Source: an uncultured Desulfobacteraceae bacterium | GTDB lineage: Bacteria > Desulfobacterota > Desulfobacteria > Desulfobacterales > Desulfatirhabdiaceae | DNA: 64,000 bases | Assembly (NCBI GenBank): GCA_903953895.1 | Contig: CAJBLH010000070.1 | Span: 1-64,000 of the forward strand | Direction: 5' to 3' | Shown: piece by piece, positions 33,758 through 41,408 of the stretch | Layout of the letters: each line of letters opens with the position of its first letter | How positions within the stretch are numbered: the stretch's first letter is position 1 | Made by a program: the position numbers and the translations under genes | Notes under the pieces: generated by a model | What the model saw: only the letters and a program-made list of their open reading frames with translations | What the model was told of the DNA's origin: nothing | The model's database searches: none

Positions 33758-35037
33758 CAGGCCACCTCCCCCTTCAGTTTTTTGATGTTCAACAGAAATG
33801 TGCCGATCACCCACACGGCGAATATTCCGATCACGATGAAAAAGGCGTAGATTCCGATCTTATCCAGAATGCTGGCTGTGTCCTTGGACAGGGTAATGAA
33901 TTCCAGGTCCGCCAGTTTTTTGGGAAGGGCGAAAAATCGGTTGACGAATCCGGCCAGAACCGACATGGCATAGAATCCCCGGATCGTGATTCCCGGCACT
34001 ACCTTGGTTACCAGCGCGCCGATCTGAATTCCCAGAAGTGATCCGAGCAGCATGCCCATGGCCAGGGTGTAGAAGATAAAGCCGTAGATGGCGTACTGGG
34101 AGATTCCGGCATAGCCGGCGGTGAAAATGATCTGAAAAATGTCGGTGCCTACGGTCGTCAGGGAGGAGACGCCCAGGACGTAAACAAAGATCGGAAAGGT
34201 CAGAAATCCGCCGCCTACACCCATGATGGCGGCAGCCAGCCCAACGAGTGCGCCGCTCAGGATCAGAAACACGCAGGATATCTGGCGGCCGCCGGGGATG
34301 ATGCCTTCATCAAAGGTGATCATGGGGGGGATCTTGATGGCCTGAAGTTTTCTGGGAAGGCCGCCGAGATCCGCACCTTCCGATTTCCCGCCATGCGCTC
34401 CGCCCGAGTCTCCGGATTTTCTGGCATTCAAAAAATCCATCAGGGCGTAAATCCCGAGGCCACCCAGCATAATCACGTAAATGGTGGTGATGAATGCATC
34501 GCTTAAAACCGGATTGATTTCATACAGCCACCGGTTGATGACCCCGCCCGTGGTGGCGCCGACCATGGCGCCGATCAGGAAAATCAGGGCCAGCGGCACG
34601 GAGATGTTTCCAAGTTTTTTATGAATCACGCTTCCCATGATGGCTTTGGCGAAAATATGAAACAAGTCGGTGCCGACCGCCAGAATACCCTTGATGCCTG
34701 CGCTCATCAGCGCGGGGGCGATCACGAAGCCACCGCCGGCACCGATGCAGCCGGTGATCAGGCCGGCGCAGATACCGATCAGAATGGAAGCGATAAAAAT
34801 TCCGTTTGAATAAAAGGCCGGACTGTATGCGGTTTTGTCGCCAATGACACTTGGCAGGGAACTGGCAATCTGATCGGCAAAGGCAAATCCGCCCAGAATG
34901 ATTGGAATCGTTAACAGGCCGAGTATGGCGAGTCGTCTTCGGTCGCCGAGAATCGTTCTGGATATCTCGATCTCCCATGATGCATGAGCTCTGGCGCCCG
35001 CCATCATGAAATATCCCCATTGTTTGAAAAAGTTCAT
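33757..35037 (-). CDS. TauE/SafE-family anion transporter
   Basis: 426 residues. An N-terminal extension of about 65 residues contains one extra helix, then two TauE repeats. Repeat 1 includes GLITGCIGAGGGFVIAPALM and the second AAAIMGVGGGFLTFPIFVYVLG, the paired GxGGG motifs of this family. They are separated by a Ser/Gly/Ala-rich soluble loop of about 50 residues (KSGDSGGAHGGKSEGADL). Family members export sulfite, sulfoacetate or other C2/S anions. In a sulfate reducer a sulfur oxyanion is a reasonable guess, but not shown. Confidence 0.87.
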   Translation of the reverse strand: MNFFKQWGYFMMAGARAHASWEIEISRTILGDRRRLAILGLLTIPIILGGFAFADQIASSLPSVIGDKTAYSPAFYSNGIFIASILIGICAGLITGCIGAGGGFVIAPALMSAGIKGILAVGTDLFHIFAKAIMGSVIHKKLGNISVPLALIFLIGAMVGATTGGVINRWLYEINPVLSDAFITTIYVIMLGGLGIYALMDFLNARKSGDSGGAHGGKSEGADLGGLPRKLQAIKIPPMITFDEGIIPGGRQISCVFLILSGALVGLAAAIMGVGGGFLTFPIFVYVLGVSSLTTVGTDIFQIIFTAGYAGISQYAIYGFIFYTLAMGMLLGSLLGIQIGALVTKVVPGITIRGFYAMSVLAGFVNRFFALPKKLADLEFITLSKDTASILDKIGIYAFFIVIGIFAVWVIGTFLLNIKKLKGEVA

Positions 35038-35087
35038 ATCGATGCTGCTCCTATTTGTTGATAGATAATAGATGTGGTGAAAAAAAG

Positions 35088-35528
35088 TTAATCGCCGGAC
35101 TGGGGCAGTTTACTGGAAATCATCACCTCCTCGAGATGTTTTATTTTTTCCAACTGAATAGATTTTTTCTTGAATGCGTCCTGAAGCTTGTATAACAACT
35201 CATCGATATTGATGGGTTTCATCAAATAATCAAAAGCGCCGACCTCCATGCCTTCCCGGGCGATTTCCAGACAGGCATGTCCGGTCAGCATGATGACTTC
35301 CAGCAGAGGATTGGTTTTTTTGATTTTTCTCAGTGTTTCAATACCGTCCATTCCGGGCATACGTACGTCCAGCACCACGATATCCACTTCATGGTCTTTC
35401 AGGTAGGCCAGCGCTTCCTCCCCGCTGTTGACGCCGAATGCATTGAGTTGCCGCTTTTTCATCCGCTTGAGCAGGGTTTCCAGAAAATCAACTTCGTCGT
35501 CTACAAAAAGCACACTGAATGGTTCCAC
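35088..35528 (-). CDS. Stand-alone response regulator (REC only)
   Basis: 146 residues with one receiver domain: VLFVDDEVDFLETLLKRM, phospho-Asp in IVVLDVRMPGMDG, Thr in VIMLTGHAC and Lys in DYLMKPINIDELL. A short helical tail follows with no output domain. The wording is of the NtrC/AtoC receiver type. It is 50 bases upstream of the TauE gene on the same strand and resembles the next REC gene. Confidence 0.9.
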   Translation of the reverse strand: MEPFSVLFVDDEVDFLETLLKRMKKRQLNAFGVNSGEEALAYLKDHEVDIVVLDVRMPGMDGIETLRKIKKTNPLLEVIMLTGHACLEIAREGMEVGAFDYLMKPINIDELLYKLQDAFKKKSIQLEKIKHLEEVMISSKLPQSGD

Positions 35529-35624
35529 CTGTAACCTCCTTCGGGAAACAGTCCCTGAATCTTGTCGATCATCATATTAAAATCAAAGGGCCTGTTTTGA
35601 TAATCCGTTGTCCACCCGGACAGG

Positions 35625-36056
35625 TTAAGCCTGCCAGGATTTAATTTCTTTCATCCGGGCCTGGATGATTTTATCTTCATGCGTCCGCCGCCGCTGAACA
35701 GCGGATTCAACCTTGGAAATCAGTTGTTCCATATCACAAGGTTTCATCAGATAATCGAAAGCGCCAAGCTTCATACCCTCGATGGCGGACTCGACGGTAG
35801 CGTGTCCGGTCAGCATGATGACCTCGGTGATGGGGAATCTGTGCTTTATTTCCTCCAGCGTCTGGATGCCGTCCATTCCCGACATTTTGACATCCAGAAT
35901 CACTACATCGATTTTGCTGTGTCTGGAAAGCATATCCAGGGCGTCCAGCCCGGTATAAGCCGACAGAATCTCAAATCCGCGCCTGTTCAGGCGTTTGGTC
36001 ATGGTTTCCACAAACGGCACTTCATCATCGACTAAAAGGATATTCGCCAAGCGCAT
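35625..36056 (-). CDS. Stand-alone response regulator (REC only)
   Basis: 143 residues: ILLVDDEVPFVETMTKRL, phospho-Asp in VVILDVKMSGMDG, Thr in VIMLTGHATVE and Lys in DYLMKPCDMEQL. It is a close relative of the neighbouring REC protein, probably by duplication, and also lacks an output domain. Gap to the next gene is 96 bases. Confidence 0.9.
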   Translation of the reverse strand: MRLANILLVDDEVPFVETMTKRLNRRGFEILSAYTGLDALDMLSRHSKIDVVILDVKMSGMDGIQTLEEIKHRFPITEVIMLTGHATVESAIEGMKLGAFDYLMKPCDMEQLISKVESAVQRRRTHEDKIIQARMKEIKSWQA

Positions 36057-36075
36057 ACTTTTTCTCCTCCGCGTA

Positions 36076-36450
36076 TCAGCCCATAGTTAGTATGTCTTTG
36101 ACGGCCTGTTTCAAATGATCGACACTGCTTCCTTTTTTCTCAATTAAAAGAACCGATTGTTTCACGTTCAATTGATGAATCATATCGGTCTGCAGTGTAT
36201 GGATGACGACCGGCAAATCCGGAGCGAGCTGGTGTATCTGATGGACAAGGGACAGATCATTGGCGTCTGGAAGGTCTGGATCCAGTATCACCATGTCTGG
36301 CAGCGTGTCGGGATTGTGAATGTGGTCGATGAGCTCCTGACCGCTTTTGACCAGCCGGATATGGTAGCCTTCGGCCATCATCTCACGCTTTAAAAATTCC
36401 CGAACATGGGGATTTCGATCTGCAATCAGCAGGGTTAGCGGTTTATTCAC
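36076..36450 (-). CDS. Divergent receiver-domain protein
   Basis: 124 residues, first gene of the block. It keeps an acidic LLIADRNPHVREFL start and the phospho-Asp in MVILDPDLPDAND, but the Thr region is VVIHTLQT and the Lys lies in LLIEKKGSS, so the receiver is more degenerate than its two neighbours. It may be a sensor of a different input or a phosphate sink. It ends 19 bases before the next REC gene. Confidence 0.78.
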   Translation of the reverse strand: MNKPLTLLIADRNPHVREFLKREMMAEGYHIRLVKSGQELIDHIHNPDTLPDMVILDPDLPDANDLSLVHQIHQLAPDLPVVIHTLQTDMIHQLNVKQSVLLIEKKGSSVDHLKQAVKDILTMG

Positions 36451-36668
36451 GAATTACCCTCGGTGGTTTCGCAACAAGTCGAGTACCAGCGTTGAACTTC
36501 AGTCGTTGCGATGCGATTAACTATCGATAGACATACGTGATTTCTCACGGATTGCTGATTTCTAACGAAAACATTCCAGTTATGTCTTAAAATGGTTGTT
36601 AACTCAGCCTCTCTTTTTTGACCGCTGTCTGCTTAAGCAATTCACATACCAAAGATTGATGCAAAAAT

Positions 36669-36683
36669 ATAACAGACTGTTAT
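36669..36683. promoter_or_regulatory. Perfect 15-bp palindrome, candidate operator
   Basis: Seven-base arms ATAACAG and CTGTTAT around a single A. It sits about 220 bases upstream of the REC-TauE operon start and 400 upstream of the divergent gene. Its perfect symmetry suggests a dimeric regulator site; which protein binds is unknown. Confidence 0.4.
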
Positions 36684-36788
36684 TATGATATAAGCGCTGT
36701 CATATCTGAAATCATGAAGATTCATCGGACCATGATGATGTCGGTATTTTTTACAGCATGGAAAATTGAGGCTGGATGCGGCGGCAAT

Positions 36789-36807
36789 TGTCAATCTGTT
36801 ATTGACA
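36789..36807. promoter_or_regulatory. TGTCAAT-ctgtt-ATTGACA dyad, candidate operator
   Basis: Perfect seven-base inverted repeat with a five-base spacer, about 280 bases upstream of the gene at 37085. The sequence resembles no operator I can name. It could serve either divergent gene. Confidence 0.35.
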
Positions 36808-37084
36808 GAATTCATTGAGTTCGCATATTATCGCGCAGTAGATGATTACAGATGCTGCTGTTTCAATCCCAAACCCACGCCAAGATGTTGTTTTTTGTCT
36901 TCGTTTTTAAAATGTTCCGACACTTTTGGGGAAGCTTCATTGCACCGTTTTCTCGGAAAAGCCGTTTCCAGTGGCCGCCTGTACCCGTATAAATTTTGGA
37001 TACTGCATTTCTTTTTCGTGTGATCCATTCTAATAAAAACCGATGAGTTGACTAAACCTATTCCTGCCCAAAGGAGCCCTCTTG

Positions 37085-37711
37085 ATGGATGATTTTCTTC
37101 ATAATTTGCGAACCGGAAAAAATAAACCCTTCGATAGAAACCGGAAACAATTCGATAGCAACGGATATAAAAACCCCGACAGGCAAGGAACCAACGACAA
37201 CCGTCGCAAAGATGCGTTTCAAAGACCGCCTTCGGTAGACCATTTTCCCGCCATCAAAATACTTCTTGGCGATATTTCAGATGGTCAGCGTCGCCTTGCC
37301 GACATTTACGAGCGCCGGGCCACCGCCGAAGAACGCATCGCATCGGCATTAGAGAGAATCGCATCCGGTTTTTCCGATAATAATCCGCCACTCCAGCCTG
37401 CAGTATCCGAACTTAAAATCGAACAGGAATCAAGGGTCGTTTCGGAAACCGACGAGCCGGCGCTGGTTTTGCAACCTGAAATAACGACAACTCTTTTTCA
37501 GACCGAAAAAACGGATGATTCCATCGAGCTCGAATTGGATCGGAATCGTGTTCTTGAAATAATCGGCGACATGCGCAAAGAACAGATGAGTTATGAAAAG
37601 ATCGCTCGGACCCTGGAAGTACAGGGTATCCCGACATTTTCTGGAAAGGGCGCCTGGCACAGCCAGACCGTTTCAAAGCTCTGTCATCAGTTTTACCCAT
37701 CTCTGAGCTGA
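37085..37711 (+). CDS. Protein with recombinase-like helix-turn-helix C-terminus
   Basis: 208 residues; ATG 37085 was preferred to TTG 37082 because AAAGGAG is suitably spaced. The N-terminus is very polar and probably disordered (residues 1-50, rich in Asn, Arg, Lys). A coiled-coil-like stretch follows (DGQRRLADIYERRATAEERI). The C-terminal 55 residues (MRKEQMSYEKIARTLEVQGI, then TFSGKGAWHSQTVSKL) match the Recombinase-domain HTH of large serine resolvases, but the catalytic resolvase domain is absent. Probably a DNA-binding protein of unknown target. Confidence 0.6.
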   Translation: MDDFLHNLRTGKNKPFDRNRKQFDSNGYKNPDRQGTNDNRRKDAFQRPPSVDHFPAIKILLGDISDGQRRLADIYERRATAEERIASALERIASGFSDNNPPLQPAVSELKIEQESRVVSETDEPALVLQPEITTTLFQTEKTDDSIELELDRNRVLEIIGDMRKEQMSYEKIARTLEVQGIPTFSGKGAWHSQTVSKLCHQFYPSLS

Positions 37712-37829
37712 CCAATCCTAAACGACATGCGGGCTGTATCCGTTCCCCTGACTCTCTGTATCCAAAAAAAGGGGGGGGGAGCTGAATAAAAACCATATAG
37801 ACCCAGGCCATCGGAGGAGAAAAATCAGA

Positions 37830-38756
37830 ATGAATACAGAATCTCCGCTCATCAGCCGAAGACAGTTCATCCGCTTTGCAGGCAGTACCGTTCTTTTCAG
37901 CCTGCTCCCAACTCCTTTTCCCGGAATCGCCGCCGAAGCGGGAACCGGTTTTATCGCTGAGGCGTCTTGCGGGAAGACCCCCTGTGACATCAGGGCTCTT
38001 ACGCGGAAACTCTTTGAATCCGTGGGCGGCATGCCCCGGTTCATTTCCAAGGGCGATGTCGTGGTGATCAAGCCCAACCTTTCCTGGGCCAGGTCCCCTG
38101 AACTAGGCGCCACCACCCATCCGGATGTGCTTGAAACCGTCATTTTACTCTGCTATGAAGCAGGGGCCAAAAAAGTTCGCATCGCCGACAACACCATTCA
38201 TGAGGCCAGAAACTGCTTTGCGGTTACCGGCGCTGATCTGGTGGCGAAAAAAACCGGCGCCGATCTGGTGTATCCCTTGTCCAACCTCATGCGCGACATG
38301 AACCTGCAGGGCCATCGCCTGACTGTCTGGCCGGTGTTCACGCCTTTTAAGGAAGCCGATAAAATCATCAACCTGCCGGTTGCCAAGGTACACGGCCTCA
38401 GCGGAATCACCCTGGGCTTGAAAAGCTGGATCGGCGCGGTCGGCGGCAGGCGAAATGCGCTGCATCAAGACATTCACCAAAGTATCGTGGATCTGGCTCA
38501 GTTTTTCAAACCCACGATCACCCTGATCGACGCCATCCGCATCATGACGGCAAATGGCCCATCCGGCGGCAGTGCATCCGATGTTGCGGTCGCCAACCGC
38601 CTGATTTTAAGCGATGATCCGGTTGCAGCCGATGCTTTGGCCTGTGGCTTGTTTCAGGTACAGCCGTCTGCGATCGCCCATATTCAACTGGCGCAGAAAT
38701 GGGGACTGGGAACGATGGATTTCAGCAGGCTGAAACACTCCCAAGTCATGTTATGA
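37830..38756 (+). CDS. Tat-exported DUF362 protein
   Basis: 308 residues; the start has GGAGGAG upstream. A twin-arginine signal ISRRQFIRFAGSTVLFSLL spans the first 40 residues, so the protein is exported folded. The DUF362 fold follows: KGDVVVIKPNLSWARSPELG near residue 75, NTIHEARNCF, INLPVAKVHGLSGITLGLKS and VLTDDPVAAD-like ILSDDPVAADALACG. DUF362 proteins often sit beside iron-sulfur proteins. This one has no [4Fe-4S] motif of its own. Next gene is a multi-ferredoxin membrane protein. Confidence 0.88.
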   Translation: MNTESPLISRRQFIRFAGSTVLFSLLPTPFPGIAAEAGTGFIAEASCGKTPCDIRALTRKLFESVGGMPRFISKGDVVVIKPNLSWARSPELGATTHPDVLETVILLCYEAGAKKVRIADNTIHEARNCFAVTGADLVAKKTGADLVYPLSNLMRDMNLQGHRLTVWPVFTPFKEADKIINLPVAKVHGLSGITLGLKSWIGAVGGRRNALHQDIHQSIVDLAQFFKPTITLIDAIRIMTANGPSGGSASDVAVANRLILSDDPVAADALACGLFQVQPSAIAHIQLAQKWGLGTMDFSRLKHSQVML

Positions 38757-38802
38757 AACGCACCCAGCTTTTAGTTTAGTTTATTAAAAAGACCACATTA
38801 AC

Positions 38803-38836
38803 CACGAAACACACGAAACACACGAAACACACGAAA
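38803..38836 (+). repeat. Short tandem repeat of a nine-base unit
   Basis: CACGAAACA occurs three times and then a partial fourth, in the gap before the multi-ferredoxin gene. This is a simple tandem repeat of a kind common between genes in environmental deltaproteobacterial genomes. It has no spacers, so it is not a CRISPR array. Confidence 0.8.
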
Positions 38837-38880
38837 AAGAAAGACGATTCACATTTTCGTGCGAGAAGCCATATCCATTC

Positions 38881-40518
38881 ATGGGGGCGATCAATCTGAT
38901 CATGAGTGTTTATTTTAGAAGAATATCCCAGGTGCTGTTTCTGTCGCTATTCCTGTTTCTGTTGGTGCAAACCCGGCTTCCCGGCGATGTTGTATTGGAC
39001 TATTCCCAGGAAATTGCCGGCCCCAAAGATATCCGCCTGACATATCCGGTCATGTTTTTCTTCGACATGGATCCGCTGATATGGTTGTCCACAACAATTT
39101 CCTCTCATAAATGGCTGTCCGGCGCCGGGTGGGCGCTGGGGGTTGTCATGCTCACCGTTTTTCTGGGTCGATTTTTCTGCAGCTTTATCTGCCCTTTCGG
39201 CACCCTCCATCACGCAGTTGGCGCCTTTCATCCTCCGGTCAAGGGAAAACAGGCAGCATCCCGAAATGAAAAAATACCGGCTCAGCAGCTCAAATATGCA
39301 TTGCTTCTGATGGTGCTGATATCCTCCTTGTTGGGCTTGAACCTGGCGGGTTTTCTGGATCCGATGGCGATGCTGTTTCGCTCTCTTGCCGTTTCCATTC
39401 TGCCGGCCATAAACATCGGCATCAAGGGGGTATTCGATGCCATGGCGGCCGGCGACATCAAAATCCTGAATCTGATCAGCTATGGCGCGGAAGTTATCGT
39501 ATCGCCCATCTTTGGTTTTGGATATCCGGTATTTCAAACCGGTTTTGCGATCGGCCTGATCGTTATCGTCCTTTTGTTCCTGAACCGGATCCGTCCCCGG
39601 TTCTGGTGCCGCTTTCTGTGTCCGCTGGGCGCCCTGCTGGGAGTCTTGTCTTTTAAAAGCAGGCTGCGTCTTGAAAAAGATGAAAGCCGGTGTACGGGCT
39701 GCAACAAATGCATGACGGCCTGCCAGGGCGCGGCGTCTCCCAAGCCCGGACTGAAATGGGAATCCGCAGAGTGTGTCCGCTGTTTTAACTGCCAGAATAT
39801 CTGTCCGGAGGATGCCCTGTCTTTTCGGTTCATGGGCAGAGAAACCGGAAAGCAGAGTCCGGATATGGGACGGCGTGCGGTGCTGACCGGGCTTACGGCC
39901 GGTGTTGCGTTTCCGCTGCTTACCCGACTGGATGGCCAGATTCAACAGGCATCCGATCCCCTTCTGATCCGCCCCCCGGGGTCATTGACGGAAAAGCGGT
40001 TTCTGGAACAGTGCCAGCGCTGTGGCCTGTGCATGAAGGTCTGCCCGACAAACGTCATTCAGCCGGCTCTCGGGCAGGCCGGCATTGGCGGCATCTGGAC
40101 ACCGGTGCTGAACATGTCGATCGGCTACTGTGAATATTCCTGCACCCTTTGCAGCAGTGTGTGCCCGACGGGCGCCATTCAACTGATTACGGGAAAGGAA
40201 AAAATCGCCGGTCCCATCCGCATCGGATCGGCATTCCTCGATCGCGGCAGGTGCCTGCCCTGGACGGAAAACGGTCCGTGCATTGTCTGTGAGGAAGTCT
40301 GTCCCACATCCCCCAAGGCTGTTATTTTTCGTGAAGTAGATGCAGCCGGCTTTGGAACCGAGCGGCTTCGCCTGAAACAGCCTTATGTGAATCTGAAACG
40401 GTGCGTGGGATGCGGCAGTTGTCAAAACAAATGTCCGATCAAGGGAACACCGGCCATCCGGGTGATCGCAGCAGGCGAAACCCGTTCTCCCCAAAACCAG
40501 ATATTACTGATTTCATAA
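38881..40518 (+). CDS. NapH/NosR-like membrane protein with six ferredoxin-type motifs
   Basis: 545 residues (ATG 38881; 38902 is an alternative start). About five membrane helices with the NapH-type motifs CSFICPFGTLHH near residue 100 and CRFLCPLGALLG near 245. The cytoplasmic part carries cysteine clusters CTGCNKCMTAC, CVRCFNCQNICP, CQRCGLCMKVCP, CTLCSSVCP, CIVCEEVCP and CVGCGSCQNKCP, enough for four or more [4Fe-4S] centres. A twin-Arg-like GRRAVLTGLTAGVAFPLL lies in the middle. It should move electrons between the membrane quinone pool and a partner, by context the exported DUF362 protein. Confidence 0.9.
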   Translation: MGAINLIMSVYFRRISQVLFLSLFLFLLVQTRLPGDVVLDYSQEIAGPKDIRLTYPVMFFFDMDPLIWLSTTISSHKWLSGAGWALGVVMLTVFLGRFFCSFICPFGTLHHAVGAFHPPVKGKQAASRNEKIPAQQLKYALLLMVLISSLLGLNLAGFLDPMAMLFRSLAVSILPAINIGIKGVFDAMAAGDIKILNLISYGAEVIVSPIFGFGYPVFQTGFAIGLIVIVLLFLNRIRPRFWCRFLCPLGALLGVLSFKSRLRLEKDESRCTGCNKCMTACQGAASPKPGLKWESAECVRCFNCQNICPEDALSFRFMGRETGKQSPDMGRRAVLTGLTAGVAFPLLTRLDGQIQQASDPLLIRPPGSLTEKRFLEQCQRCGLCMKVCPTNVIQPALGQAGIGGIWTPVLNMSIGYCEYSCTLCSSVCPTGAIQLITGKEKIAGPIRIGSAFLDRGRCLPWTENGPCIVCEEVCPTSPKAVIFREVDAAGFGTERLRLKQPYVNLKRCVGCGSCQNKCPIKGTPAIRVIAAGETRSPQNQILLIS

Positions 40519-40592
40519 AAAGTACCGTTACAATCATCGAATCAGGTTTTTATGGGTTACAACAAAACCATTTTTCTGGAAGGAAAACGAAA

Positions 40593-41348
40593 ATGAAAAC
40601 GCGTCCAAGGATAAACACCGCATTTGCTGTGGTGGGTCTGGCCATGGCTGCCGGCATTCTGGCAGCCACCGGCATTTGCGCATACGGTGCCGAAGAATCA
40701 CCGTCCGAGCTTGCCCGAATGACATCGAACATCCACTGGCTGGGTCATGACAGCTTCCGGATAGATGGCGACGGTCAGGTGATCTATATCGATCCTTACA
40801 AAACCGCCGGTGGCGCCAAAGCCGATCTGATCCTGATCACCCATGATCACGCGGATCATGCCTCTCCGGAAGATGTCGCCACAATTCGGCGCAGCGATAC
40901 GATCATTGTTGCGCCTTCGGCTGCGGCGGCTAAATTTTCGGATCAGGTACAGATCGTTAAACCTGGTGACAAACTGGATATCCGGGGGATTTCCATCGAA
41001 GCGGTTCCTGCATATAACGTCAACAAGTTTCGCAGTCCCGGCGTACCGTTTCACCCCCGGGACTCCGGTCATGTCGGCTACATCGTCACCGTCAAGGGAA
41101 CCCGGATCTACCACGCCGGCGATACGGATGCCATTCCGGAGATGCAATCCGTTCACTGTGATGTGGCGCTGCTTCCGGTCAGCGGTATCTATGTCATGAC
41201 AGCCGAGGAAGCGGCGAGCGCCGCCGCGATGATTCACACCCGGGTCGTTATTCCCATGCATGTCGGCAAAGGCATCGGCAGCCTGAAAGATGCCGAGCGG
41301 TTCAAGACGCTGTCAACGGTTCCGACCGTCATTTTGAAGGTGGAATAA
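40593..41348 (+). CDS. Exported metallo-beta-lactamase-fold hydrolase (UlaG-like)
   Basis: 251 residues. ATG 40593 was chosen because AAGGAAA precedes it and a signal peptide follows (FAVVGLAMAAGILAATGICA, ending YGAEES). The metal site is LITHDHADH near residue 88, with RIYHAGDTD near 175 and a last His in VVIPMHVG. This is the single-domain, L-ascorbate-6-phosphate-lactonase-like branch (often annotated MBL fold). The substrate is unknown. It follows the NapH-like gene. Confidence 0.86.
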   Translation: MKTRPRINTAFAVVGLAMAAGILAATGICAYGAEESPSELARMTSNIHWLGHDSFRIDGDGQVIYIDPYKTAGGAKADLILITHDHADHASPEDVATIRRSDTIIVAPSAAAAKFSDQVQIVKPGDKLDIRGISIEAVPAYNVNKFRSPGVPFHPRDSGHVGYIVTVKGTRIYHAGDTDAIPEMQSVHCDVALLPVSGIYVMTAEEAASAAAMIHTRVVIPMHVGKGIGSLKDAERFKTLSTVPTVILKVE

Positions 41349-41408
41349 AGCCGTCGTGTAATATTTGATAAAACCATAGGTTTCACCGAATCCACATGAC
41401 GGCTTTTT
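41346..41408. terminator. Possible terminator stem in a convergent gene end
   Basis: AAAGCCGTCGTG at 41346-41357 pairs, with one mismatch, with CATGACGGCTTT near 41395-41406, which is followed by more T residues. The loop is long (about 37 bases), and the right arm lies inside the end of the Hsp70-like gene. It could end transcripts of the plus-strand gene. Weak call. Confidence 0.35.

Larger units (their letters stand above)
36451..37084. other. 634-base divergent intergenic region with dyads
   Basis: Between the minus-strand REC/TauE operon and the plus-strand recombinase-like gene. Three dyads stand out: ATAACAG-A-CTGTTAT at 36669-36683, an imperfect dyad around AGCGCT at 36687-36706, and TGTCAAT-ctgtt-ATTGACA at 36789-36807. 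A run of short frames at 36846-37023 looks non-coding. A Shine-Dalgarno AAAGGAG lies at 37070-37076. No tRNA, small RNA or gene is claimed. Confidence 0.5.

Noticed and set aside
36846-37028. 60-residue minus and 85-residue plus frames in the REC/recombinase-like intergenic region
   Set aside because: Low-complexity, basic and Cys/Phe-rich translations, no convincing ribosome sites and no similarity that I recognise.
38801-38840. Possible CRISPR array from the CACGAAACA repeats
   Set aside because: The repeats are nine bases long and directly adjacent, with no spacers and no cas genes near. It is a simple tandem repeat.
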